64,000 nucleotides of DNA from Jidongwangia harbinensis (GTDB lineage Bacteria > Actinomycetota > Actinomycetes > Mycobacteriales > Micromonosporaceae): contig NZ_JAIWNC010000004.1 of NCBI RefSeq assembly GCF_020216025.1, positions 1-64,000 of the forward strand. Reading direction: 5' to 3'. The notes beneath the pieces are model-generated. The model saw only the letters and a program-made list of their open reading frames with translations, did not search any database and had not been told where the DNA came from. Below are positions 43,952 to 51,996 of this stretch, one piece after another (within the stretch, counting starts at the first letter, position 1; each line of letters starts with the position of its first letter). The translations under genes were made by a program, and so were the position numbers.

Positions 43952-44570
43952 ACGGGGCCAGCCCGGTGACGGTCACCGGCACGGTCCGGTGCGCCAGCCA
44001 CGCCGCCCGGTCCAGTCGCAGTCGCCGGCCGAGTGCGGGCCGGTCCCGCACCAGGTGGCGCTCCACCCCGTTGTCGGCGTAGCCCAGCTTGCGCGACACC
44101 CGGTACGACGCCTCGTTGTCGGCGAACGCCTCCGAGGTCGCGTACACCGCGCCCAGCCCGTCGAAGGCCAGCTCCAGGACGGCGGCGCGCATCTCGGTGC
44201 CGTACCCCCGGCCCTGATCTCCCCGCCCCAGCCACGAGCCGGTGCCGACCTCCCGCAGCGCGGCGAACCGGTTGCCGCCCACCGACTGGGTGCCGATCAC
44301 CCGCCCGTCCGCGACGACCACGAACGCCAGCTCCCAGCCCTCCGGCGACCAGCGGGACCACTGGTGCCACTGCCACTGCAGGACGCTCCGGGCCACCTGC
44401 TCCGGCGGGCCGTCGGTCCAGGCGGCGACGAACGGCTGCCGCTGCGGGTCGTGGATGCCGGCGGCGGCGAGATCCGCCAGCGCACCGAGGTCGTCGTGGT
44501 CCGGAACCCGGAGTTCCAGGCGCGGGGTCAGCAGGCGCAGGCCGAACAACGGCCAGTGGTCGGCGATCAC
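43923..44570 (-). CDS. GNAT-family N-acetyltransferase
   Basis: A 215-residue protein starting GTG 44570. RimJ/RimL-type pattern: 'LLTPRLELRVPDHDDLGALA' at the N-terminus, LAFVVVADGRVIGTQSVGGN, the acetyl-CoA loop WLGRGDQGRGYGTEMRAAVL (Q/RxxGxG/A equivalent) and TSEAFADNEASYRVSRKLGY. It acetylates an amine such as a protein N-terminus or small molecule; the substrate is unknown. The stop sits inside a 33-bp tandem duplication. Confidence 0.88.
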   Translation of the reverse strand: MIADHWPLFGLRLLTPRLELRVPDHDDLGALADLAAAGIHDPQRQPFVAAWTDGPPEQVARSVLQWQWHQWSRWSPEGWELAFVVVADGRVIGTQSVGGNRFAALREVGTGSWLGRGDQGRGYGTEMRAAVLELAFDGLGAVYATSEAFADNEASYRVSRKLGYADNGVERHLVRDRPALGRRLRLDRAAWLAHRTVPVTVTGLAPCLPMFGLPA

Positions 44571-44612
44571 GCCGATGATTCTGGTCCGCCGTCCGGCCCG
44601 CGGTCACGCGAT

Positions 44613-45536
44613 TTAGAACCGCTCGATGTGCAGCCCCGCGTAGAGCCTCCGGTAGACCACTCCGGTGCGCCGGTTACCCGCGTCGATCATCATTCCGCGG
44701 CCCATGTACACACCCACGTGACCCCGTCCGACGACCAGGTCGCCGGGGCGTGCCGCGGAGCGTGGAATAGCCCGCGCCCGAGCCGCCTGTGCGCCCGAGG
44801 AATGTGGCAGCCGAAGGCCGATCTGGGCGTAGGCACGCTTGGTGAATCCGGAGCAGTCGAACGCATTCGGTCCGTCGCCGCCGGGCGCATAACGCTTTCC
44901 GAGTTGCGACCGCGCGAAGCTCACCACGGCCGCCATGCGGCCGGACACCCCGGCGGACGACCCCCGCGTGCGGTACCGCTTGGTCGACTTGCGGACCTGC
45001 GTCCGGCGGACCACGGTACGGCTGTTGCGCTCGCCGCGCTCACCCCGCTGGACCGACCGGCGCACCTCCGCCCGGCGCTCGGCCCGGCGCTCGGCCCGGC
45101 GCTCGGCCCGGCGCTCGGCCCGGCGCTCGGTGCGCTGTTCGGCACGGCGTTCGGCCAGCTGACGGGCCTGCGCACGGCGTTCGGCGGCACGCTGCTCGGC
45201 GCGGCGCTGCTGGGCTGCCCGGCGTACCGCGGCGATCGTCGCCCGCTGCCGTCCGGCCGCCTGCCGGGCGGCCTGCTTGACCGCCGCGGCGGCCGGCCGC
45301 ACCCCGGCGGGCCGCACCGTGTACGGGCCACGAGCGCCGGAGCGCGATACCCGGGAAACGCGCTCGGACCACGCCGTCACGGGCTCGAATTGCGGCGTCC
45401 GCGCCTCCGCGGGACTGCTCGACGGCATTGCCGTGCCGGCTTCCGACTGACGTTCGGACGAATCGACGTTCGGCGCGATGACGGCGAGTGCGAGTGCACC
45501 CGCGGTCAGGACGCGACGAGGGGACGGACGAGACAG
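44613..45536 (-). CDS. Secreted NlpC/P60 peptidoglycan endopeptidase
   Basis: The C-terminal about 110 residues are NlpC/P60, with catalytic Cys in 'GGDGPNAFDCSGFTKRAYAQ', His in GRGHVGVYMGRG and a polar third residue in MIDAGN. Before it lies a long Arg/Ala/Glu coiled segment with repeats of RRAE (about 95 residues). The N-terminal PSPRRVLTAGALALAVIAP resembles a signal sequence. The frame opens at ATG 45659, but GGAGG spaced 5 bp before CTG 45536 suggests initiation at CTG, giving 307 residues. No ATG, GTG or TTG fits in between. It cleaves D-Glu-meso-DAP-type bonds in the wall. Confidence 0.8.
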   Translation of the reverse strand: MSRPSPRRVLTAGALALAVIAPNVDSSERQSEAGTAMPSSSPAEARTPQFEPVTAWSERVSRVSRSGARGPYTVRPAGVRPAAAAVKQAARQAAGRQRATIAAVRRAAQQRRAEQRAAERRAQARQLAERRAEQRTERRAERRAERRAERRAERRAEVRRSVQRGERGERNSRTVVRRTQVRKSTKRYRTRGSSAGVSGRMAAVVSFARSQLGKRYAPGGDGPNAFDCSGFTKRAYAQIGLRLPHSSGAQAARARAIPRSAARPGDLVVGRGHVGVYMGRGMMIDAGNRRTGVVYRRLYAGLHIERF

Positions 45537-45740
45537 TTCGGCCTCCGTGTTAGGTCCGGGGCACTCACGCGAATCCCATTTACTGCCAGCGCCGGCCTTT
45601 GAGGGACGGCAATGGGAACCCGGACGACTTCGGTAATTCCGTCGACCATGCCAACACATGATTACCGTGCCGATGGGGTGGATTCGGATAATTAACCCGG
45701 CGATTCTTCAAAAGAAATCTCGGCGCAGGTGTCGATCGAA
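45537..45740 (-). other. Leader region of the NlpC/P60 gene
   Basis: About 200 nt with several short complementary segments and relatively AT-rich parts. NlpC/P60 genes in actinomycetes often carry a c-di-AMP (ydaO-type) riboswitch here, but I cannot find the conserved ydaO core, so this is only a candidate structured leader. Confidence 0.2.
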
Positions 45741-45791
45741 GGCGGTCGCGTTCGTGTGGAGGGTAGGAAGGACACACGACGAAGGAGTGCC

Positions 45792-46133
45792 ATGAAGACC
45801 TACCTACTCGCCATCCAGCAGCCCGTCGGTGCGGCACCGGAGCCGGAGACGCTCGGCCCGATCATGCAGAAGCTGGCCGCCATCGGGAAGGACCTGACCG
45901 ACGCCGGAGCGCTGGTCTTCACCGGCGGGCTGCACCAGCCGGACGCCTCCACCGTGCTCCGGCCGCACGGCCCGGACGTGCTGGTCACCGACGGCCCGTA
46001 CACCGAGGGGAAGGAGTTCGTCGGGGGCCTCTGGGTGCTGCGGCTGGAGGACCTCGACGCGGCGCTGGCCTACGGCCGCCGGATCGTCGAGGCGACCGGG
46101 CTGCCCATCGAGGTCCGGCCCTTCGCCGGATGA
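45792..46133 (+). CDS. YciI-family (YCII/DGPF domain) protein
   Basis: A 113-residue protein from ATG 45792 with AAGGAG 8 bp upstream. The DGPF-type motif reads [20 protein letters not shown], and the N-terminus [20 protein letters not shown] is typical. These dimeric alpha/beta proteins are almost always encoded next to ECF42 sigma factors, as here, where the stop overlaps the sigma ATG (ATGA). The role may be as sensor or small-molecule-binding partner. Confidence 0.9.
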   Translation: MKTYLLAIQQPVGAAPEPETLGPIMQKLAAIGKDLTDAGALVFTGGLHQPDASTVLRPHGPDVLVTDGPYTEGKEFVGGLWVLRLEDLDAALAYGRRIVEATGLPIEVRPFAG

Positions 46134-47356
46134 CCGGGCGGACCCCGGCCGCGCCGGCCGACCTGGAGCGGGTGTTCCGCGCCGAGTACGGGCGCGCGGT
46201 CGCGGTCCTCACCCGTCTCCTCGGCGACCTCGACGACGCCGAGGAGGCGGTGCAGGACGCGTTCACCGCCGCCGCCCGGCACTGGCCGGTCGCCGGTCTG
46301 CCGCCCAGCCCGGCCGGCTGGATCATCACCACGGCCCGCAACCGCGCCATCGACCGGCTGCGCCGCGAGGCCGGCCGCGACACCCGGGAGGCACAGGCCG
46401 CGCTGCTGGCCGCCCCGGACGCCCCGGACGAGGAGGGACCCGTGCCGGACGACCGCCTGCGCCTGGTCTTCACCTGCTGCCACCCCGCGCTCGCCCAGCC
46501 CGCCCAGGTCGCGCTCACCCTGCGTCTGCTCGGCGGCCTGGGCACCCCGGAGATCGCCCGGGCCTTCCTGGTGCCGGAGGCCACGATGGCGCAGCGGATC
46601 GTGCGCGCCAAGAAGAAGATCCGGGATGCCGGCATCCCGTACCGGATACCCGGCGAGGCCGATCTCCCGGACCGGCTGCGGCCGGTCCTGGCCGTGCTCT
46701 ACCTGATCTTCAACGAGGGGTACGCGGCCACGTCCGGCACCGGCCTGGTCCGCGACGATCTGAGCGCCGAGGCGATCCGGCTGGCGCGCCTGCTCGCCGC
46801 GCTGATGCCGGACGAGCCCGAGGTCCTCGGGTTGCTGGCGCTGATGGTGCTGATCGACGCCCGCCGGCCGGCCCGGACCACGCCGGACGGCGCGCTGGTC
46901 CGCCTCGCCGAGCAGGACCGCAGCCGCTGGGACCGGGCGCTGATCGCCGAGGGGCAGGACCTGGTCCGCCGGCTGGTGCGGCGCAACCAGCCGGGCCCGT
47001 ACCAGCTGCAGGCCTCGATCAACGCGGTGCACAGCGCCGCGCCGAGCGCCGCGGCCACCGACTGGCAGGCGATCCTGTCGCTGTACGACCAGCTCGGCGC
47101 GCTCACGCCGAGCCCGGTCGTGGCGCTGCACCGGGCGGTGGCGGTCGCCGAGGTCGCCGGTCCGGCCGCGGCGCTGGCCCTGGTCGACCGGCTCGACCTG
47201 GACGGGTACCACCTGACCCACGCGGTACGCGCCGACCTGCTGCGCCGGCTGGACCGCCCGGTGGAGGCCGCCGACGCCTACGCGGCGGCCGCGGACCGCA
47301 CCCGTAACCCGGCCGAGCGGGCGTTCCTGCTCCGCGCCCGGGAGACGCTGCGGTGA
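46130..47356 (+). CDS. ECF42-type RNA polymerase sigma factor
   Basis: A 408-residue protein, ATG overlapping the YciI stop. Sigma region 2 is '[20 protein letters not shown]', [33 protein letters not shown]; region 4 is [20 protein letters not shown] then [18 protein letters not shown]. The long C-terminal extension (DUF6596 plus TPR-like helices, from about residue 180: [15 protein letters not shown] to [19 protein letters not shown]) defines the ECF42 group. There is no anti-sigma gene; the extension and the YciI protein are thought to regulate it. Target promoters are not known. Confidence 0.92.
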   Translation: MTGRTPAAPADLERVFRAEYGRAVAVLTRLLGDLDDAEEAVQDAFTAAARHWPVAGLPPSPAGWIITTARNRAIDRLRREAGRDTREAQAALLAAPDAPDEEGPVPDDRLRLVFTCCHPALAQPAQVALTLRLLGGLGTPEIARAFLVPEATMAQRIVRAKKKIRDAGIPYRIPGEADLPDRLRPVLAVLYLIFNEGYAATSGTGLVRDDLSAEAIRLARLLAALMPDEPEVLGLLALMVLIDARRPARTTPDGALVRLAEQDRSRWDRALIAEGQDLVRRLVRRNQPGPYQLQASINAVHSAAPSAAATDWQAILSLYDQLGALTPSPVVALHRAVAVAEVAGPAAALALVDRLDLDGYHLTHAVRADLLRRLDRPVEAADAYAAAADRTRNPAERAFLLRARETLR

Positions 47357-47380
47357 ATCGCGCGGTGCTACGGTCCGGCG

Positions 47381-47893
47381 GTGCACCGGGTGCTCGTGAT
47401 CGGCAACAGCGGAGCCGGCAAGACCACGACGGCACGCCGGATCGCCGCGGCACACGGGCTGCCGTTCCACGAACTGGACCAGCTGATGTTCCGGCCCGGC
47501 TGGCAGCCCGATCCGGCGTACCCCGACGAGGTCGCCCGGATCGCCGCCCGGCCCGCGTGGGTCCTCGACTCCTGGGGCGACCGGCGGGTACGCGCCCTGC
47601 TGTGGGCCCGCGCGGACACCGTGGTCTGGCTCGACTATCCGCTCCGGACCGTCCTCCCCCGGCTGTTCCGGCGCTCGGCGCGCCGGACCCTGCGCCGCGA
47701 GCGGATCTTCAACGGCAACGTCGAGGCGTACCGCGAGTGGTTCAGCCGCGACCATCCGCTCCGGTCCGCGCTGCGCGACCACCGCCGGCGCCGGGCGGAG
47801 ACCGGCCGGTTGATCGCCGCCCATCCGCACCTCACCGTGATCCGGCTGCGCCGGCCGGCCGAGACGGACGCCCGGCTCAGGCGTCCGGAATGA
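47381..47893 (+). CDS. P-loop kinase-like ATPase (adenylate kinase/topology-modulation type)
   Basis: A 170-residue protein starting GTG 47381. Walker A is GNSGAGKTTTARRIA (residues about 8-22), followed by LPFHELDQLMFRPGWQPDP, as in the FlaR-like 'DNA topology modulation' family, and WLDYPLRTVLPRLFRRSARR with the LID-like basic helix. It probably phosphorylates a nucleotide or small metabolite. It is downstream of the sigma gene (24 bp) and its 3' end overlaps the convergent YciI gene by 17 bp. Confidence 0.85.
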   Translation: MHRVLVIGNSGAGKTTTARRIAAAHGLPFHELDQLMFRPGWQPDPAYPDEVARIAARPAWVLDSWGDRRVRALLWARADTVVWLDYPLRTVLPRLFRRSARRTLRRERIFNGNVEAYREWFSRDHPLRSALRDHRRRRAETGRLIAAHPHLTVIRLRRPAETDARLRRPE

Positions 47894-48293
47894 GCATCTC
47901 GACGTCCGCGGCGTCCATCACCCGGCGCACCCCGACCGGCTGCTGCAACGGCACGCCGCCCGGACCCGGCACCCGGGAGACCTGCGCGGCTATCTCCAGG
48001 GCCCGCTCCTCGGACTCCACGTCGACCAGCTGGTAACCGGCCAGCATCTCGGTGGACCCGGCGAACGGTCCGTCCCTGACCGTCGGCTCGGTGCCCGCCC
48101 CGGCGGTCACCACCTTGGCCCGTTCCGGACCGGTCAGCGCCAGCGTCTCCAGCAGCTCGCCGCTCGCCCGGAGCTGGTCGTTGACGGCAGCGTGGTAATC
48201 GAGGTGCGCCCGGATCTCCGCGGGCGTCCATCCGGTCATTCCGACATCCGTCACGCTGCCGCCGAAGCCCACCGTGAGCAGGTATTTCGTCAT
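47877..48293 (-). CDS. Second YciI-family protein
   Basis: A 138-residue protein from ATG 48293: MTKYLLTVGFGGSVTDVGMT, the DGPF-like motif TVRDGPFAGSTEMLAGYQLV and 'VDVESEERALEIAAQVSRVP'. It is longer than the YciI protein linked to the sigma factor and transcribed towards it. The neighbourhood suggests a second ligand-binding partner or paralogue. No other partner gene lies upstream. Confidence 0.85.
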   Translation of the reverse strand: MTKYLLTVGFGGSVTDVGMTGWTPAEIRAHLDYHAAVNDQLRASGELLETLALTGPERAKVVTAGAGTEPTVRDGPFAGSTEMLAGYQLVDVESEERALEIAAQVSRVPGPGGVPLQQPVGVRRVMDAADVEMLIPDA

Positions 48294-48483
48294 GTCGGCT
48301 CCGCCCTGTCACTGCGCCCGCACGGTGACGCATCCACCCGGAGGTCGGAGCCGGCGACGCGTTCTCGACACCGCCGGCACCGCTGGGCGTTATCGGCTCG
48401 TTATCCGCGTACGAGAACGGCGGCCCCGGGTGCGGCATCGGACCAGATGACAGGGCCCCACGTCTCTCACGGAACGGATTCCC

Positions 48484-48740
48484 ATGTTTACGCTCTCTGT
48501 TCGTCAGCGCCGTACCGCCGTGGTACTGGTCCTGCTGGCGGCAGCCGTGGTCCGGCTACGGTTTCGCTCTCCGCCGGCCCGGCCTCCGCCGCGCGGCCGA
48601 CCTGCACCACGACGGAGACGGCCCTGAGGCGGGCCCAGTCGTCGGCCGGCGTCACCGCCGACGGAATCTACGGACCCGTTACCCGCCGCGCCATCGAGCA
48701 TCCGTTCGCGGGCGACTCGCCCTGCGGCCGGGTGAGCTGA
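48484..48740 (+). pseudogene. Secreted peptidoglycan-binding-domain protein, frameshifted
   Basis: ATG 48484 opens with a signal sequence (MFTLSVRQRRTAVVLVLLAA AVV in frame 1). The continuation TVSLSAGPASAARPTCTTTE, ALRRAQSSAGVTADGIYGPV and TRRAIEHPF lies in another frame. The second part is half a PG_binding_1 domain (DGIYGPVTRRA). A one-base shift near 48547-48555 separates signal and domain. Even repaired, the protein would have only about 85 residues. Confidence 0.6.
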
Positions 48741-48795
48741 CGTAGCCGGCACCGCACCGGCGTAGACAGATCCACAAGCGACGAAGGGACAGGCA

Positions 48796-49470
48796 ATGCG
48801 AGCGATCACCATCACCGGGGCGGTCATCAGCGCGGTACTGATGACCGGATGCAGTGCGGGCGTCGAGCAGGTGGCGGGGGACGCCGTGCCGGCCGGCGGG
48901 CAACCCGCCGCGTCGGCCTCTCCGAGCCTGGCCGCCCCGAGCCCGGCCGCCTCGGCGCCGGCCGGGACGGCGGCGGTGACGAGTGCACCGGCATCGCGGC
49001 CGACGTCGTCCCCGCCGACGGCCACCACGCGACCGGTGCGCACGACCAGCCCGCCGCGGACACTCGGGCCGGCCGGCCTCGGCCCGCTCAAGCTGGGCAT
49101 GACCCGCAAGCAGGCGGAGGCCACCGGCCTGCTCGAGGGGTACGAGGTCGCCGACTACCTGGCCCGCTGCGGCGTCTCGAAGGTGCGGGGCACGAGCCGC
49201 GCGACGGTCTTCATCGACCCCAGCCGCGGTGTCTCCTACATCGCCCTGTACGGCACCGTCCGTACGCCGGAGGGCATCCGGCTCGGCAGTTCGGTGAGCG
49301 CGGTCCGCCGCGCCTACCCGGACTGGGAATTCATCCTGGGGGACAGCGCCTCCGGGGAGGGCGCCGTGCGGGTACCGGGCAACAGCAACGCGGGGTACCA
49401 GATCGACATCGAGGACGGCAAGGTCAGCTACCTGGCACTGAGCTCCGAGAACCAGCGCTGCACCGACTAG
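48796..49470 (+). CDS. Putative lipoprotein with Ala/Pro/Thr-rich linker
   Basis: A 224-residue protein from ATG 48796 with AAGGGAC upstream. The lipobox is VLMTGCS (Cys about 19), followed by about 70 residues of Ala/Ser/Pro/Thr linker. The folded domain begins LGPLKLGMTRKQAEATGLLE, includes 'PEGIRLGSSVSAVRRAYPDW' and ends SYLALSSENQRCTD. The two LG-x-S/T segments resemble the repeated motif of small secreted domains that bind ligands outside the cell. The family is not named with confidence. Confidence 0.8.
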   Translation: MRAITITGAVISAVLMTGCSAGVEQVAGDAVPAGGQPAASASPSLAAPSPAASAPAGTAAVTSAPASRPTSSPPTATTRPVRTTSPPRTLGPAGLGPLKLGMTRKQAEATGLLEGYEVADYLARCGVSKVRGTSRATVFIDPSRGVSYIALYGTVRTPEGIRLGSSVSAVRRAYPDWEFILGDSASGEGAVRVPGNSNAGYQIDIEDGKVSYLALSSENQRCTD

Positions 49471-49636
49471 CGATCAGGACCGGCACGACTGCGTACGATC
49501 GTCAGCCGCAGCGTCCAGGGGCGGTCATCCCGCATCCACCAGGCTCGCCGCCACGTCCGCGGGGCCTGCTGCGGAGCTGCGCACGAAGTGCCCCCGCTGA
49601 CCGATGGTTCTGCTGGTCAACGGGGGTTCTGCCGGG

Positions 49637-49724
49637 CGGAGGGCGTGGGATTCGAACCCACGGAGACGCGGAACGCCTCACCGGTTTTCAAGACCGGCGC
49701 CATCGGCCACTAGGCGAGCCCTCC
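49637..49724 (-). tRNA. tRNA-Ser (anticodon TGA)
   Basis: 88 nt, class II. Acceptor arms GGAGGGC/GCCCTCC, anticodon stem CCGGT/ACCGG around CTTGAAA (TGA), long variable arm, T-loop GGTTCGAATCC. No CCA is encoded. Confidence 0.95.
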
Positions 49725-49841
49725 CGTGCCGCAGAGCCCAGTTTGCCAGACCCGTGCACCCGGCCGTGCCCCGGCGCGACGTTGTGCACAGGGCCGGTGA
49801 TCCGGTCGGCGCGCACGCCGGGGAACCGACAGACTGAGGTC

Positions 49842-50816
49842 ATGCACGCGATCGTGATCGAACGGCCCGGCGACCCCGACGTGCTGCGCTGGGCGGAGGT
49901 GCCGGATCCCGCGCCGGACCGAGGCGAGGTGGTGATCGAGGTGACCGCAGCGGCGGTCAACCGGGCCGACCTGATGCAGCGCCGGGGCGCCTACCCGCCG
50001 CCGTCCGGCGCGCCGGCGTATCCGGGGCTGGAGTGCTCCGGTGTGATCACCGCCGTCGGCCCCGGGGTGGACGGGCACCGGGTGGGCGAGCGGGTCTGTG
50101 CGCTGCTGGCCGGCGGCGGCTACGCCGAGCAGGTGGCGGTGCCGGCCGGGCAGCTGCTGCCGGTGCCACAGGGCATGTCGGTGCAGGAGTCGGCGGCGCT
50201 GCCCGAGGTGGCGTGCACGGTCTGGTCGAACGTGGTGGACATCGCCCGGTTGCGCCGCGGGCAGACGCTGCTGGTGCACGGTGGCGGCGGCGGGATCGGC
50301 ACGTTCGCGATCCAGCTCGGCACGGCGCTGGGGGCGACCGTGCTGGTGACGGCGCGCGCGGCCAAGCACGACGCCCTGCTGGCGCTGGGTGCGAGCGTGG
50401 CGATCGACTACACCGAGGAGGACTTCGTCGCCCGGACCCGCGAGGTGACCGACGGCCGCGGGGCCGACGTGATGCTCGACATCATCGGCGCGAAGTACCT
50501 GGCCCGCAACGTCGACGTGCTCGCGCCGGACGGGCGGATCGCGGTGATCGGCCTGCAGGGCGGGCGCCGAGGCGAGGTCGACCTCAACGCGTTGATGGCC
50601 AAACGCGGGTCGATCTCGGCGACCACGTTGCGGGCCCGGCCGGCCGCGGACAAGGCCCGGATCGTCCGCGGCGTCCGCGAGCGGGTGTGGCCGCTGGTCG
50701 ACGCGGGCGCGATCCGTCCGGTCATCGACACCACGATGCCGATGCCGGACGCGGCGGCGGCGCACCGCCGGATGGAGGCGAGCGACCACCTCGGCAAGAT
50801 CCTGCTCCTGCCCTGA
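49842..50816 (+). CDS. NAD(P)H quinone oxidoreductase, PIG3-like
   Basis: A 324-residue protein from ATG 49842 (MHAIVIERPGDPDVLRWAEV). GroES-like part: AAAVNRADLMQRRGAYPPPS and GLECSGVITAVGPGVDGHRV. The nucleotide site is 'LLVHGGGGGIGTFAIQLGTA', with LGASVAIDYTEEDFV and a MLDIIGAKYLARNVDVL strand. The zinc cysteines are absent. PIG3-type enzymes reduce quinones with NADPH. It is convergent with the SoxR gene, which ends 10 bp away, so a redox-stress link is plausible. Confidence 0.9.
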   Translation: MHAIVIERPGDPDVLRWAEVPDPAPDRGEVVIEVTAAAVNRADLMQRRGAYPPPSGAPAYPGLECSGVITAVGPGVDGHRVGERVCALLAGGGYAEQVAVPAGQLLPVPQGMSVQESAALPEVACTVWSNVVDIARLRRGQTLLVHGGGGGIGTFAIQLGTALGATVLVTARAAKHDALLALGASVAIDYTEEDFVARTREVTDGRGADVMLDIIGAKYLARNVDVLAPDGRIAVIGLQGGRRGEVDLNALMAKRGSISATTLRARPAADKARIVRGVRERVWPLVDAGAIRPVIDTTMPMPDAAAAHRRMEASDHLGKILLLP

Positions 50817-50826
50817 CCGGAGCCGG

Positions 50827-51267
50827 TCACTCCATCGGGGCCAGCAGCGTGCGCGGACCGGGGCCGAACTCGGCCATCCGGTCGCTCGGGTTGATCAGCT
50901 TGCAGCGCTGCATCGACAGGCAGCCGCAGCCGATGCAGCCGGTGAGCTGGTCCCGCAGCCGTTCCATCAGGGTGATGCGCTCGTCCAGGCGGCGACGCCA
51001 GCGGGCGGAGAGCCGGGACCAGTCCGCCTTGGTGGGGGTGCGGTTCTCCGGCAGGGAGGCCAGCGCCTCGCGGATCTCGTCCAGCGAGACACCGACCTGC
51101 TGGGCGATCCGGATGAACGCCACCCGGCGCAGCTCCGACCGGTGGTACCGGCGCTGGTTCCCGGTCGTCCGGGTGGACCGGATCAGCCCCTCCTTCTCGT
51201 AGTAGCGCAGGGCGGACGGCGCGACGCCGCTGCGGGCCGCGAAATCACCTATGGCGAGCGTCTCCAT
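50827..51267 (-). CDS. soxR: Redox-sensitive regulator SoxR
   Basis: A 146-residue MerR-family protein from ATG 51267. The N-terminal helix-turn-helix is 'IGDFAARSGVAPSALRYYEK', and the dimer helix follows. The [2Fe-2S] ligands C111-x2-C114-x-C116-x5-C122 in GCIGCGCLSMQRC match SoxR exactly. In actinomycetes SoxR responds to redox-cycling metabolites such as pigments and activates a small local regulon. An inverted repeat lies in the 45-bp gap to the divergent transketolase gene. Confidence 0.93.
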   Translation of the reverse strand: METLAIGDFAARSGVAPSALRYYEKEGLIRSTRTTGNQRRYHRSELRRVAFIRIAQQVGVSLDEIREALASLPENRTPTKADWSRLSARWRRRLDERITLMERLRDQLTGCIGCGCLSMQRCKLINPSDRMAEFGPGPRTLLAPME

Positions 51268-51278
51268 GGCACCCCTTG

Positions 51279-51298
51279 AGTTGAAGTGAGCTTTAACT
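51279..51298. promoter_or_regulatory. SoxR-type operator
   Basis: AGTTGAAG-TGAG-CTTTAACT is an 8-4-8 inverted repeat with one mismatch, in the short divergent region between soxR and the transketolase genes. MerR-family operators of this size sit between -35 and -10 of the target promoter. Confidence 0.6.
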
Positions 51299-51312
51299 TG
51301 CAGGCTAGCCAC

Positions 51313-51996
51313 ATGACCGCGACGACTGCCAACACCGACGTGCTCGGGTCGTTGCTGACCCGGCTCACCGGCGACGAGAAGCACGCGCCCAGCGCCAACT
51401 CCACATTGGATGTGCTCTGGGTGCTCTACGACCGGATCCTGCGCATCACCCCGGACACCGCGGACGCGCCGGACCGCGACCGGTTCCTGCTCTCCAAGGG
51501 GCACGGGCCGGCCGCCTACTACGCCGTCCTGGCGGCCAAAGGTTTCATCGGCGAGGACTGGCTGGACGATCTCGGCGGGCGGCACAGCCGCCTCGGCCAT
51601 CACCCGGACCGGACCCTGATCCCCGGGGTGGAGGTGGGCACCGGCTCGCTCGGACACGGCCTCGGGCTGGCCGTCGGCACCGCACTGGGGCTGCGCGCCC
51701 AGGGCTTCCTGGACACCCGGACGTTCGTCCTGCTCGGCGACGCGGAACTCGACGAGGGCGCCAATCACGAGGCGATCGCGTACGCCGCCGCGGTCCGGCT
51801 GCCGCTCACCGCGATCGTGATCGACAACCAGTCCGCCACGCACGGCTGGCCGGGTGGCATCGCGGCCCGGTTCCTCGGCTGGCCGGCCTCCATCGTGGAC
51901 GGCCGGGACCACGACGCCCTCGCCCACGCCCTGGCCGCCCGGCATCCGGACCGGCCCAACGTCGTGATCGCCACCGTGGAAAGGAAGGGCCGATGA
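51313..51996 (+). CDS. Transketolase, N-terminal (TPP-binding) half
   Basis: A 227-residue protein; ATG 51313 is chosen over the 51286 start, which lies in the operator. Motifs: KHAPSANSTLDVLWVLYD, 'RDRFLLSKGHGPAAYYAVLA', GVEVGTGSLGHGLGLAVGTA and the TPP motif GDAELDEGANHEA with the NQS in IVIDNQSATHGW. It corresponds to the first subunit of two-subunit transketolases. Its stop overlaps the second subunit (ATGA). The two probably assemble into a heterotetramer acting on ketose phosphates or a specialised sugar. Confidence 0.88.
   Translation: MTATTANTDVLGSLLTRLTGDEKHAPSANSTLDVLWVLYDRILRITPDTADAPDRDRFLLSKGHGPAAYYAVLAAKGFIGEDWLDDLGGRHSRLGHHPDRTLIPGVEVGTGSLGHGLGLAVGTALGLRAQGFLDTRTFVLLGDAELDEGANHEAIAYAAAVRLPLTAIVIDNQSATHGWPGGIAARFLGWPASIVDGRDHDALAHALAARHPDRPNVVIATVERKGR

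Noticed and set aside
45537..45740. c-di-AMP (ydaO) riboswitch upstream of the NlpC/P60 gene
   Set aside because: Expected from the gene family, but the conserved core elements could not be found, so only a candidate leader is reported.
46070..47830. 586-residue minus-strand open frame opposite the ECF sigma gene
   Set aside because: It lacks motifs and is rich in Arg/Gly/Pro, while the plus strand encodes a clear ECF42 factor.
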